Assembly (NCBI GenBank): GCA_964565705.1
Contig: CAZMGD010000079.1
Coordinates: 1 to 19,843, forward strand
From: CAZMGD01 sp964565705
GTDB lineage: Bacteria > Actinomycetota > Acidimicrobiia > Acidimicrobiales > Ilumatobacteraceae
DNA: 19,843 nt
Reading direction: 5' to 3'
Shown: piece by piece, positions 1 through 7,086 of the stretch
Position numbering within the stretch: position 1 is the first letter of the stretch
How the letters are laid out: the number at the start of each line of letters is the position of its first letter
The notes under the pieces: generated by a model
What the model was told of the DNA's origin: nothing
Seen by the model: only the letters and a program-made list of their open reading frames with translations
Databases searched by the model: none
Position numbers and translations under genes: made by a program

Positions 1-222
1 CCCCGACGCAATCTCCCCCGGCGCCGAATAGCTACAAGTGACCACGGGCGCCGGGAGGTTCGGACCATCGGTCGGCTGGGGTGTCGGGGGCTCTTCGACA
101 ACCCAGCACCAGAGCGTCCCGTTGAGACGGGTTGCACACTCCTCCGATGCAGCGGAAGCGGGACCCGGTTCGACAGCAAGCAGCACCGCCACCGCTAGTA
201 AGCAGCCGACTACGAATCGCAC
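1..222 (-). CDS. Secreted protein, N-terminal part (runs off the left edge)
   Basis: The minus-strand frame is open from base 222 to base 1 with no stop, so the C-terminus lies outside the window. From a GTG at 222-220 it encodes a classic signal peptide: MRFVVG, a hydrophobic core LLAVAVLLAV at about residues 8-17, and a GPASA-A cleavage motif at 20-25. The predicted mature part is Cys-containing (C29, C39, C63) with a Pro-rich stretch at about residues 45-59. An in-frame ATG at 282 would add 20 basic residues but would overlap the upstream lipoprotein gene by 73 nt. The GTG overlaps it by only 13 nt and has an AGGG about 8 nt upstream, so I prefer it. It is probably co-transcribed with the lipoprotein. 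The family is not recognisable from 74 residues. Confidence 0.6.
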   Translation of the reverse strand, partial: MRFVVGCLLAVAVLLAVEPGPASAASEECATRLNGTLWCWVVEEPPTPQPTDGPNLPAPVVTCSYSAPGEIASG

Positions 223-908
223 GCCGACTGCCCTGGAAACCCAGCCTCGAGGTCGCGAGGTGTTGCGGAATTGCGCACCCATCCGAATTCTGTCCGAACG
301 ACGTCCACTGCATAGCGAACCGCTAGCAATTGGGCTTCCACTGCCACGATCTCCTCTCCTACCGGCGAGTTCTCCGGCGGCGTGACCCGCGCCAGATTCT
401 GCGCGTCGCAGATCGTCACGGTGGCCGCTGACAGAGGCTCCGAACCCTGGAATTCGACCTCCTCAACGACGATCGAGTCGACAGGCGGATCCCCAAAGCG
501 GACCACGTCGCCCAGGCGAACAAGATCCTTGATGAAGCTGATCTCCTCCTCGTAGTACTCGGATCCCGGGACGGCAATCGTCGCCATCTTCTCTTCCAGG
601 CCGTCGAGGGTGGGGTGGAACTGCAGCTCACGTAGGCGTTGTCGCGCCGCCATCAGGTCGGCTGCGATCTGGGCCTTCACATCCTCGACCGATGTGGTGG
701 TCGTCGTCGGGGCGGCGGTCGTGGAGGTGGTGGTCGTCGTGCTCGTCGACGTCGTCGAGGTACTCGTACTCGTGCTCGTGGTCGTCGTCGTGGCTGCCGT
801 GCTCGTCGTCGGCGTCGTGGTGTCGGCGCCGGCGTCGTCGCCGCTGCACGCGGCGAGCACGACCAGCACCCCGACCAACAGCACGCGTGGCCTCATCCCG
901 CCGGGCAT
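210..908 (-). CDS. Lipoprotein with Thr/Ser-rich linker
   Basis: This predicted cell-surface lipoprotein has 232 residues. It begins with a short basic n-region (MRPR), a hydrophobic core and a lipobox LAAC with the lipidated Cys at residue 21. An almost pure Thr/Ser tether follows (about residues 30-73), then a mixed folded domain of about 155 residues with acidic and aromatic segments (for example ELQFHP, GSEYYEEE) and one Cys near each of residues 175 and 230. The start at 908 is chosen because GAGGGGG lies about 6 nt upstream; an ATG at 896 is also possible. I do not recognise the C-terminal domain. The linker is a cell-wall-spanning tether as seen in many actinobacterial lipoproteins. 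A TACCTT box at 963-958 is a possible promoter. Confidence 0.75.
   Translation of the reverse strand: MPGGMRPRVLLVGVLVVLAACSGDDAGADTTTPTTSTAATTTTTSTSTSTSTTSTSTTTTTSTTAAPTTTTTSVEDVKAQIAADLMAARQRLRELQFHPTLDGLEEKMATIAVPGSEYYEEEISFIKDLVRLGDVVRFGDPPVDSIVVEEVEFQGSEPLSAATVTICDAQNLARVTPPENSPVGEEIVAVEAQLLAVRYAVDVVRTEFGWVRNSATPRDLEAGFPGQSACDS
690..821 (-). repeat. Low-complexity Thr/Ser-codon tract
   Basis: About 130 bp of degenerate trinucleotide repeats on the minus strand (ACG/ACC/AGC-type codons) encode the Thr/Ser tether of the lipoprotein, roughly residues 30-73. The opposite strand shows spurious Val/Arg-rich open frames here. The tract is likely length-variable between strains. Confidence 0.8.
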
Positions 909-957
909 TCGAACCCCCTCTCCCCCTGGGTGTGTGCACGAGCACGTCGCGAACGGA

Positions 958-963
958 AAGGTA
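958..963 (-). promoter_or_regulatory. Possible -10 box for the lipoprotein gene
   Basis: The minus strand reads TACCTT here, matching the actinobacterial TANNNT -10 pattern, about 49 nt before the lipoprotein start at 908. No clear -35 is visible. It is a weak call, supported mainly by similarity to the TACNNT boxes of other genes in the window. Confidence 0.3.
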
Positions 964-991
964 CTCCGGCGAGATCCTGGGTTCGTCCACA

Positions 992-999
992 GGTACCGT
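992..999 (+). promoter_or_regulatory. GGTACCGT, putative -10 box with leaderless spacing
   Basis: This octamer contains TACCGT (TANNNT type). It ends 8 nt before the GTG at 1008, so transcription would begin at or next to the start codon. The same GGTACNGT octamer occurs upstream of three other genes here (3499, 9508, 17133). Confidence 0.45.
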
Positions 1000-1007
1000 G
1001 GCCGCTC

Positions 1008-1310
1008 GTGCCGTCCACGCACGAGCATTCCGAGCGGGCGTTCGCTGCCGTCAGCGCTGAGCTCGATCAGGAGCGGGCGTCGGCTCTGAGCCGCGCCGGC
1101 AGGCGTGTCGAGCAGCAGTCGGCACGCTGCCGAGTGCTCGGTGAGCTGCTCGATCTCGATCCTGATCGAGCGGACCTGCTCGCCGAGTACCGCGCCGCGC
1201 GCGCCGAGTTCGATCGTCTGCGCTGGCGCTTCCAGGTGCAGCGCGAGGCCGTCGGCCTGCTGGACCAGCGCTGGATGGACCGGCACTACCCGATGCCGGC
1301 CCGACGCTGA
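1008..1310 (+). CDS. Small hypothetical protein, helical
   Basis: This is a 100-residue, Arg/Glu/Leu/Ala-rich soluble protein that looks almost entirely helical, with heptad-like segments (about residues 20-50 and 57-85) and an aromatic end (RWMDRHYPMP). Third codon positions are strongly GC-rich in this frame, which supports real coding. The frame stays open upstream, but that part is an Arg-rich shadow of the lipoprotein linker. The GTG at 1008 is preferred because a GGTACCGT box lies 8 nt before it, consistent with a leaderless transcript. The stop abuts the stop of the MarR gene on the other strand. No family is recognised. Confidence 0.55.
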   Translation: MPSTHEHSERAFAAVSAELDQERASALSRAGRRVEQQSARCRVLGELLDLDPDRADLLAEYRAARAEFDRLRWRFQVQREAVGLLDQRWMDRHYPMPARR

Positions 1311-1321
1311 TCAGTCCGTCG
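1302..1321. repeat. Inverted repeat over abutting stop codons
   Basis: The TGA of the small plus-strand gene (1308-1310) and the minus-strand TGA of the MarR gene (1311-1313) abut and form the palindrome CTGATCAG (1307-1314). It is flanked by CGACG (1302-1306) and CGTCG (1317-1321) with a 2-nt bulge. The symmetric element could weakly fold in both transcripts, but there is no T-tract, so it is not a convincing intrinsic terminator. Confidence 0.35.
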
Positions 1322-1775
1322 CGGCCACCGCGTCGTTGAACCGTCCCATCAGCTCGCCGAACCGCGCCACGTCGTCGACCGACCAACCGTCCACCCAGCG
1401 CCCGAACCGGGCCCGCCGCTGCGCGGTGATCGACGACATCTCGCCGCGCCCCGCAGCGGTCACGTCGATCTGCCAGGCCCGCCGATCTTCGGGGTGGACG
1501 CGCCGCACCACCTGCTGGCGCGCCTCCATCGCAGCAACCTGACGAGTGACCGTCGAGGCATCGAGCTCCAGCGACCGGGCGATCTCCGCGACCGTCGACG
1601 GACCGTTGACGTCCAGCAACCGAGCGATCCGATAGGCGGCGCGCTCCATCCGCTCGTACATCGGCGACTGCCGGCCGGCGTTCTCGACCCGGATCACGAA
1701 GGCCAGCATCTCGGCCTCGAGTCGATCGAGCGGGTCGAGCGGGTCGACCCCCCGTTCCAGCGCCGACGAGAACAT
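1311..1775 (-). CDS. MarR-family transcriptional regulator
   Basis: This is a 154-residue winged-helix regulator of typical MarR length. N-terminal dimerisation helices are followed by a DNA-binding domain: the segment ending GPSTVAEIARSLELDASTVTR (about residues 58-80) is the helix-turn-helix, and MEARQQVVRRVHPEDRRAWQIDVTAAGR is the recognition-helix-to-wing region with the family-typical DxR (residues 97-99). C-terminal helices complete the dimer. It is divergent from the DHA2-type exporter at 1795 with 19 bp between start codons, which is the classic arrangement of a MarR repressor controlling its own gene and an efflux pump. The palindrome at 1778-1790 is the likely operator. The transcript may be leaderless, since a TATGAT box on this strand ends 6 nt before the ATG. 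Confidence 0.9.
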   Translation of the reverse strand: MFSSALERGVDPLDPLDRLEAEMLAFVIRVENAGRQSPMYERMERAAYRIARLLDVNGPSTVAEIARSLELDASTVTRQVAAMEARQQVVRRVHPEDRRAWQIDVTAAGRGEMSSITAQRRARFGRWVDGWSVDDVARFGELMGRFNDAVAATD

Positions 1776-1777
1776 AC

Positions 1778-1790
1778 CTGTATCATACAG
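1778..1790. promoter_or_regulatory. Palindromic operator overlapping divergent -10 boxes
   Basis: CTGTATCATACAG is a perfect 6-1-6 inverted repeat inside the 19-bp gap between the MarR and exporter start codons. TATCAT (plus, 1781-1786) and TATGAT (minus, 1787-1782) are both good -10 hexamers. They lie 8 nt and 6 nt before the two ATG codons. MarR binding here would cover both -10 boxes and both transcription starts at once. Confidence 0.65.
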
Positions 1791-1794
1791 CTAA

Positions 1795-3492
1795 ATGGAG
1801 ACCCCCGGCCCCCCACCGATGCCCGACGCGGCGGTTGACGACATCCCCCGCGATCCCCGCCGCTGGCTGACGCTGAGCATCCTGCTGATGACGATCGTGC
1901 TCATCGCCCTCGACACGAGCGTTCTCAACGTGTCGATCCCGACGATGCTGCGCGACCTCGACACGACGGTGCCGGCGCTGCAATGGGTCATCACGGGCTA
2001 CTCGCTGACGTTCGGCAGCCTCCTGATCATCGGTGGCCGCCTCGGCGACATCTACGGCCATCGCCGGCTGTTCATCATCGGCACGAGCCTGTTCGGCACC
2101 GGTTCGCTCGTCGCCGCGCTGTCCACCTCGGTGGGCATGCTCATCTTTGGCGAGGCGGTCATCGAGGGCATCGGCGCCGCGCTGATGACTCCGGCGACGC
2201 TCGCCATCTTGTCGACGACGTTCACCGGCAAGGAGCGCAACACCGCGTTCGCCGCCTGGGGCGCGGCCGCCGGCGCTGCGGTCGCGTTCGGGCCCGTGAT
2301 CGGCGGGTTCCTCACGACGAACTACTCGTGGCGGTGGGCGTTCGGGATGAACGTGATCATCGCCCCGATCGCCGCGCTCGGCGCTTTGCTCCTGATCCGC
2401 CCCGGCCCTCGCATCCCCCGCCGCCCGATCGACCTGCCCGGCGCGGCACTCATCACGTCGGCGACGTTCCTCATGGTCTTCGCCCTGAGCGACGGCGGCA
2501 CCTTCGGATGGTTCGAACCGTTGCGCCCGTTCAGCGTCGCGGGCGTCGAGATCTGGCCCGACTCCGCACCGATCTCGATCGTTCCGCTGGCCATCCTCGC
2601 CGCCGCCGGGCTCGTGTGCGCGTTCGTGCACGTCGAACGGCGCAAGGGTCGACAGCACGCCGACCCACTGTTCGACCTCACACTGCTCGAGATCCGATCG
2701 TTCCGCTACGGGCTGCTGACGGCGCTCATCCTCGCCATGGGGCAGCTGGCGCTCCTGTTCGCCCTGCCCTTGTTCCTGCAGGACGCGGTGCACCTGTCGG
2801 CGCAGGAGAACGGTCTCTGGCTGCTGCCCATCGGCGTCGCGGTGATCATCGGCGCCCAACTCGGGGGCCGCCTGACCCGGGTGATGGCCATCGGGCGGAT
2901 CATCACGATGGGGCTGACCATCGAGACGATCTCGCTCGGGCTCGTCATCTGGGCCGTCCACCCCGGCATCACGTTCTGGCAGATCCTCCCCGGCCTCGTC
3001 GGCTTCGGCATCGGCATCGGCTTCGCCAGCTCGCAGTTGACGAGCGTGATCCTGTCCGAGGTGAACGGTGAGCGCTCCGGCGTCGCCAGCGGCGCATCGT
3101 CGACCGCCCGCCAGATCGGCGGCGCGTTCGGCGCGGCCGTCGTCGGCTCGCTGATCACGGTGCAGTTCACGAACCGGGCCGCGTCCGAGATCGGGCGCGC
3201 CGGACTCGACACCACGCTGCGCGAGCGGACCGTCGACACGGTGCGCGACCTGGGGCCCAGCGCACGCCCATCGAGCGGCATCGCCAGCGCGGACGCGGCG
3301 GCGATCGAGCGGATCTTCACCGACTCGCTCGCGTTCGCAACGCGGACAGCGCTCGGCTTCGCCCTGATCGTCGTCTGCGCCGGCGCGTTCCTCTCCCTCC
3401 TCATCCCCCGCGTGCACCCACGGCGCGCGTCGCTGGCCGTGGAGACCGTCGATGCACTCGGACCGCTGGACGTCGACGTCGCACCGCTCTGA
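1795..3492 (+). CDS. MFS multidrug exporter, DHA2 (14-TM) type
   Basis: This 565-residue inner-membrane drug:H+ antiporter is of EmrB/QacA type. It shows the TM1 motif ALDTSVLNVSIP (D40), the motif A loop GGRLGDIYGHRR (80-91) between TM2 and TM3, and a motif-C-like Ala/Gly-rich segment in TM5 (AAAGAAVAFGPVIGG). About 14 hydrophobic segments are visible, with a central loop (RRKGRQHADPLFDL). The length fits 14-TM exporters rather than 12-TM ones. The C-terminal tail ends in a soluble stretch. It is divergent from, and probably repressed by, the MarR protein, which would respond to the exported compound. There is no Shine-Dalgarno sequence before the ATG, consistent with a leaderless mRNA. The substrate cannot be inferred. 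Confidence 0.9.
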   Translation: METPGPPPMPDAAVDDIPRDPRRWLTLSILLMTIVLIALDTSVLNVSIPTMLRDLDTTVPALQWVITGYSLTFGSLLIIGGRLGDIYGHRRLFIIGTSLFGTGSLVAALSTSVGMLIFGEAVIEGIGAALMTPATLAILSTTFTGKERNTAFAAWGAAAGAAVAFGPVIGGFLTTNYSWRWAFGMNVIIAPIAALGALLLIRPGPRIPRRPIDLPGAALITSATFLMVFALSDGGTFGWFEPLRPFSVAGVEIWPDSAPISIVPLAILAAAGLVCAFVHVERRKGRQHADPLFDLTLLEIRSFRYGLLTALILAMGQLALLFALPLFLQDAVHLSAQENGLWLLPIGVAVIIGAQLGGRLTRVMAIGRIITMGLTIETISLGLVIWAVHPGITFWQILPGLVGFGIGIGFASSQLTSVILSEVNGERSGVASGASSTARQIGGAFGAAVVGSLITVQFTNRAASEIGRAGLDTTLRERTVDTVRDLGPSARPSSGIASADAAAIERIFTDSLAFATRTALGFALIVVCAGAFLSLLIPRVHPRRASLAVETVDALGPLDVDVAPL

Positions 3493-3498
3493 CCAGCT

Positions 3499-3506
3499 GG
3501 TACGGT
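3499..3506 (+). promoter_or_regulatory. GGTACGGT, putative -10 box of the protease gene
   Basis: TACGGT (3501-3506) lies 30 nt before the protease ATG and just after the exporter stop. It matches the GGTACNGT octamer found upstream of three other genes. No canonical -35 is visible. Confidence 0.45.
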
Positions 3507-3536
3507 CGCTCCGAGGCGCAGACCAGGGAGGGTCAG

Positions 3537-5804
3537 ATGCGAAGGACGACGTTGCTCGCGTCGTGCACTGCAGTGTTGGCCCTCCTCGTTCCAGCCGGAA
3601 CCGTCGCGGCCGACGGGCGCATCGACGGGCCTGCGACGGCACCTGTCGCCATCTCGGGCGCCGACGAGATCGGAGGCGCCCCGAGCTCGCTCCAGGCGGC
3701 GAGCGGCACGCGCTCGATCGTCATGGTCGACGACGCCGCGGCGCTGGACCGCGTGCTGCTGACCGGGCTCACGCCCATCGACGTCTGGAACGGACCGCTG
3801 TTCGGTCTGGTCACCGTGCTGGACACCGCCCAGACCGCGCAGCTCCGGGCGACGCCGGGCGTGACGAGCGTCGAGCCCGACCAGGTGATCGAGGCCGCCC
3901 AGGCCAACCCGCCGTGGGGGCTCGACCGGATCGATCAGACCACCCTGCCACTCGACCAGTCATACGCGAGCGCGCAGACCGGGCTCGGGGTGGACGCATA
4001 CATCCTCGACAGCGGCATCCGCCGCACCCACACCGAGTTCACCGGTCGGGTGGCCGACGGTGCGTACCTCAACGCGCTGGGCAGCACCGACGACTGCACG
4101 GGCCACGGCACGCACGTCGCCGGCATCCTCGGAGGCTCGACCTACGGCGTCGCCAAGCAGGTCACGATCGTGCCGGTCCGCATCCTCGACTGCAACGGCG
4201 CCGGGACCGTCGGCGACATGATCGCGGCGATCGAGTGGGTGATCAACACGGGCCACGACGCAGGGGAACCGGCCGTGGCCAACATGAGCGTCGGCGGTCC
4301 ACTGAACGCGACGCTGAACGCATGGGTCGACGCGCTGGTCGCCGACGGGGTGACCGTCGTGATCGCCGCCGGCAACGAGGCCCAGAACACCTGCAACACC
4401 AGCCCGGCCAGCACCCCGTCGGCGATCACCGTCGCCGCGTCGGACCGCAACGACCTCGACGCTTCCTTCTCCAACTACGGCGCCTGCAACGACATCTTCG
4501 CCCCCGGCGTCGAGATCACCTCGGCATGGCGGGGCTCCGACACCGCGTCCAACACGATCTCGGGAACGTCGATGGCGGCCCCGCACGTCGCCGGGGCCGC
4601 GGCGCTCGTGCTGCAGGCAGCACCCACCAGCACCCCGGCGCAGGTGTGGGCAACGCTCGACCAGTGGTCCACGAAGGGCGAGATCGACGAGTGCTGCGCC
4701 AGCCCGGACAAGCTGCTCTTCGTCCCGCCGGGACCGCCGTCGCTCCCGAGCGGTACCGAGATCTCGACCGTGCAACCGGCCCGCCTGTTCGACTCGCGTG
4801 CCGGCTCCGGGCCCCGCCCGGCTGGGTCGGTCACCGAGATCCAGGTCGCCGGTCTGGCAGGGGTGCCGGCGAACGCATCGCTCGCCGCGCTCAACGTCAC
4901 CGCGCTGGAGCCGCAGGCGCCGGGCTACTTCACCGTCTACCCGTGCGGCGGTGGGCTCCCGAACGCGTCGAACCTCAACTTCCGCAAGGGCCAGACGATC
5001 CCCAACGCCGCGGTCGCGCGCGTCGGTGACGGTGGGAAGGTCTGCGTGTTCACCTCGACGACGGCCGGGCTGCTCGTGGATGTCAACGGGTTCGCACCGG
5101 CGACGTCGCTGGTCGCCCCGCTGAACCCGTTCCGGCTCTACGACTCGCGCCAGTCGGACGGGCCTCGGCCGGCGGGGTCGATCACCGTGGTGCAGGTCGC
5201 CGGGACCGGCGGCGTCGATCCGGCGGCGGGGGCGGCGTTGCTCAACGTCACCGCGGTCGACGCGCTCGCGCCGGGCTACATGACCGTGTACCCGTGCGGC
5301 GCGAACCCGCCCAACGCGTCGAACCTGAACTTCGGCGCCGGCCAGACGATCGCCAACTCGGTGCTCGGACGGATCGGCGCGAGCGGCACGATCTGCGTCT
5401 ACACGTCGGCGGCGGCCGGGTTGCTGGTCGACGTCAACGGAGGCGTCACGGTGGGCCCGTCGTTCGCTGCCGTCGATCCGGTTCGGCTGTACGACAGCCG
5501 CACCTCCGGCGTCCCCACGCCAGGCGGGACGCGCACCGCGATCCAGATCACCGGACGTGGCGGCGTGCCCGCCGGCGCCACCACCGCCCTGCTCAACGTC
5601 ACCGCGGCGGAGGCCCGCGATCCCGGCTACCTCACGGTCTACCCGTGCGGCACGCCGCTGCCGGACGCCTCCAACCTCAACGTCGCCGGCGGCGACACGA
5701 TCCCCAACGCGGTGATCGCCAAGCTGAGCCCCGACGGCAAGGTCTGCGTGTACACCTACGGCGCGACCGGCATCATCGTCGACGTCGCCGGCTTCGCCAC
5801 CTGA
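3537..5804 (+). CDS. Secreted subtilisin-like serine protease (S8, proteinase K type) with three C-terminal repeats
   Basis: This is a 755-residue extracellular protease. Order: a signal peptide (basic MRRTT, hydrophobic core, cleavage near VAADG at about 25); an I9-like propeptide (about 55-120, ending VTSVEPDQVIEAAQ); and an S8 catalytic domain starting NPPWGLDRIDQ, as in proteinase K/aqualysin. The triad is D158 (YILDSGI), H190 (GHGTHVAG) and S345 (GTSMAAPHVAG), with N280 (AAGNE) as the oxyanion residue, so the enzyme should be active. A short linker (PPGPPSLPSG) leads to three tandem domains (about 412-523, 529-640, 646-755). Start: AGGGAGGGT sits about 4 nt before the ATG. The P450 gene follows 22 nt after the stop, so some read-through is possible, although the functions look unrelated. 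Confidence 0.93.
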   Translation: MRRTTLLASCTAVLALLVPAGTVAADGRIDGPATAPVAISGADEIGGAPSSLQAASGTRSIVMVDDAAALDRVLLTGLTPIDVWNGPLFGLVTVLDTAQTAQLRATPGVTSVEPDQVIEAAQANPPWGLDRIDQTTLPLDQSYASAQTGLGVDAYILDSGIRRTHTEFTGRVADGAYLNALGSTDDCTGHGTHVAGILGGSTYGVAKQVTIVPVRILDCNGAGTVGDMIAAIEWVINTGHDAGEPAVANMSVGGPLNATLNAWVDALVADGVTVVIAAGNEAQNTCNTSPASTPSAITVAASDRNDLDASFSNYGACNDIFAPGVEITSAWRGSDTASNTISGTSMAAPHVAGAAALVLQAAPTSTPAQVWATLDQWSTKGEIDECCASPDKLLFVPPGPPSLPSGTEISTVQPARLFDSRAGSGPRPAGSVTEIQVAGLAGVPANASLAALNVTALEPQAPGYFTVYPCGGGLPNASNLNFRKGQTIPNAAVARVGDGGKVCVFTSTTAGLLVDVNGFAPATSLVAPLNPFRLYDSRQSDGPRPAGSITVVQVAGTGGVDPAAGAALLNVTAVDALAPGYMTVYPCGANPPNASNLNFGAGQTIANSVLGRIGASGTICVYTSAAAGLLVDVNGGVTVGPSFAAVDPVRLYDSRTSGVPTPGGTRTAIQITGRGGVPAGATTALLNVTAAEARDPGYLTVYPCGTPLPDASNLNVAGGDTIPNAVIAKLSPDGKVCVYTYGATGIIVDVAGFAT
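4770..5801 (+). repeat. Three tandem copies of a ~110-residue C-terminal domain
   Basis: Within the protease, the pattern RL(F/Y)DSR, then ALLNVTA, PGY(F/M/L)TVYPCG, ASNLN, GQTI(P/A)N and VCV(F/Y)T, ending IVDV(N/A)G, occurs three times. The Arg of RLxDSR is at residues 416, 533 and 650, exactly 117 apart. Each copy has two Cys (YPCG and the Cys in VCV/ICV) that could form a disulfide. The copies have diverged at DNA level, so this is an old duplication. The likely role is cell-surface or polymer binding, which is inference. Confidence 0.9.
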
Positions 5805-5826
5805 GAGCGGCGCTCGGTCCGCGAGG

Positions 5827-7086
5827 ATGATGGCGATGCTTCCCTTGGCCTCTCCCGAGTTCTGGCGCCGTCCGGTGCAGGAACGGATGGACGACTTCGC
5901 GGTGCTGCGCGACGCCGGACCGTTCACCCACGCGACGATCGAGAACGGCTTCTCCGGTCAATCGGAGGACTTCTACGCTGTGACCCGCTATGCCGAGCTC
6001 TGCGAGATCAGCCGGCGCCCGCTCGACTTCTGCTCCGGCAAGGGTTCGACGTCGATCATCGACATGCCGATGGAAGCCGTCGAGTACTTCGGATCGTTCA
6101 TCGCGATGGACGACCCGCGTCACTTCCGCCAGCGCTCGATCGTCGCCCGCGAGTTCACCCCCAAGGCCATGGCCAAGGTGCTCGATTCGGTGGAGACGAT
6201 CTGCAGCCAGGTGATCGACGACATCTGCGAGCAGGATGAGGTCGACCTCGTCGAGACGGTCTCGCAACCGTTCCCGCTGCTGATCATCTGCGACATGATG
6301 GGCATCCCGCGCAGCGAGTTCCAGACGGTGCTCGAGGCCACCAACGTCATCCTCGGTGCGGGCGACCCGGAGTACCTCGGCGATCGCGAGCCGATGACCG
6401 CACTGCTCGAGGCGGGCATGACGCTCACGGCCGTGATGGACGAGCTCTCCGACGCACGGCGCGCGAATCCCACCGACGACCTGACCTCGGCGCTCGTGCA
6501 CAACGAGGTCGGCGAGGACATGCTGACGCCGAGCGAGATCGCCTCGTTCTTCATCCTCCTCGCTGTGGCCGGCAACGACACGACGCGCACCGCGACGTCG
6601 CTCGGCATGCACCTCCTGTCCCAGCACCCCGACCAGCGGCGGATCTGGCAGGAGGACGTCGACGGGGTGACGGCGAGCGCGGTGGAGGAGATCGTGCGCG
6701 TCGCCTCGCCGGTCACGTTCATGCGCCGCACCGCTACCAAGCCGATCACGTTGTCAGGGCACGACTTCGACGAGGGCGACCGCCTGATCCTCTTCTACGG
6801 CGCAGCCAACCGCGATCCGGCCGTGTTCCTCGATCCCGACGTGTTCGACGTGCGCCGCACCCCGAACCCCCACGTCGGCTTCGGGGGTCCCGGCCCCCAC
6901 TTCTGCCTCGGGGCCCACCTCGCCCGTCGTGAGCTGTCGGTCGTGTTCCGGCAGCTGCTGATGCGATTGCCCGACATCGAGGTGATCACCGAGCCCGAGT
7001 ACCTCGACCCACAGATCGTGCCACTCGTCAGCGGCGTGAAGCGCCTGCGCGTCCGCTTCACCCCGACCGCGAAGGCGGCGTCGTGA
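5827..7086 (+). CDS. Cytochrome P450, CYP124-like
   Basis: This is a soluble bacterial P450 of up to 419 residues. The I-helix oxygen-activation motif is AGNDTTR (248-254), the K-helix ExxR is E288-IV-R291, and the heme loop is FGGPGPHFCLG with the thiolate Cys at 360. The segments YFGSFIAMDDPRHFRQRS, REFTPKAMAK, LLIICDMMGIP and TNVILGAGDPEY closely resemble, from memory, mycobacterial CYP124, a methyl-branched lipid omega-hydroxylase whose relatives CYP125 and CYP142 act on cholesterol. A terminal hydroxylase of branched lipids, sterols or terpenoids is therefore likely. Three Met codons lie close together; GAGG at 5823-5826 is best spaced for the ATG at 5836, so the true start may be residue 4. 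The stop overlaps the next gene (GTGA). Confidence 0.9.
   Translation: MMAMLPLASPEFWRRPVQERMDDFAVLRDAGPFTHATIENGFSGQSEDFYAVTRYAELCEISRRPLDFCSGKGSTSIIDMPMEAVEYFGSFIAMDDPRHFRQRSIVAREFTPKAMAKVLDSVETICSQVIDDICEQDEVDLVETVSQPFPLLIICDMMGIPRSEFQTVLEATNVILGAGDPEYLGDREPMTALLEAGMTLTAVMDELSDARRANPTDDLTSALVHNEVGEDMLTPSEIASFFILLAVAGNDTTRTATSLGMHLLSQHPDQRRIWQEDVDGVTASAVEEIVRVASPVTFMRRTATKPITLSGHDFDEGDRLILFYGAANRDPAVFLDPDVFDVRRTPNPHVGFGGPGPHFCLGAHLARRELSVVFRQLLMRLPDIEVITEPEYLDPQIVPLVSGVKRLRVRFTPTAKAAS

Noticed and set aside
690..821. Repeated short units suggestive of a tandem-repeat array or CRISPR-like region
   Set aside because: No spacers and no fixed repeat unit; it is a degenerate trinucleotide tract encoding Thr/Ser.
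610..1089. Plus-strand Val-rich frame resembling a transmembrane protein
   Set aside because: It is the complement of the Thr/Ser-codon tract of the lipoprotein; the hydrophobicity is an artefact of reading GTC/GTG from the opposite strand.
1783..3642. Very long minus-strand open frame (over 600 codons) opposite the MFS exporter
   Set aside because: It is Arg/Asp/Gly/Glu-rich with no domain, a typical shadow of a high-GC gene. The plus strand encodes a complete exporter with family motifs.
3960..5927. Long minus-strand open frame opposite the protease
   Set aside because: Low-complexity Arg/Asp/Val/Gly composition. The plus strand has the full catalytic triad and repeats.
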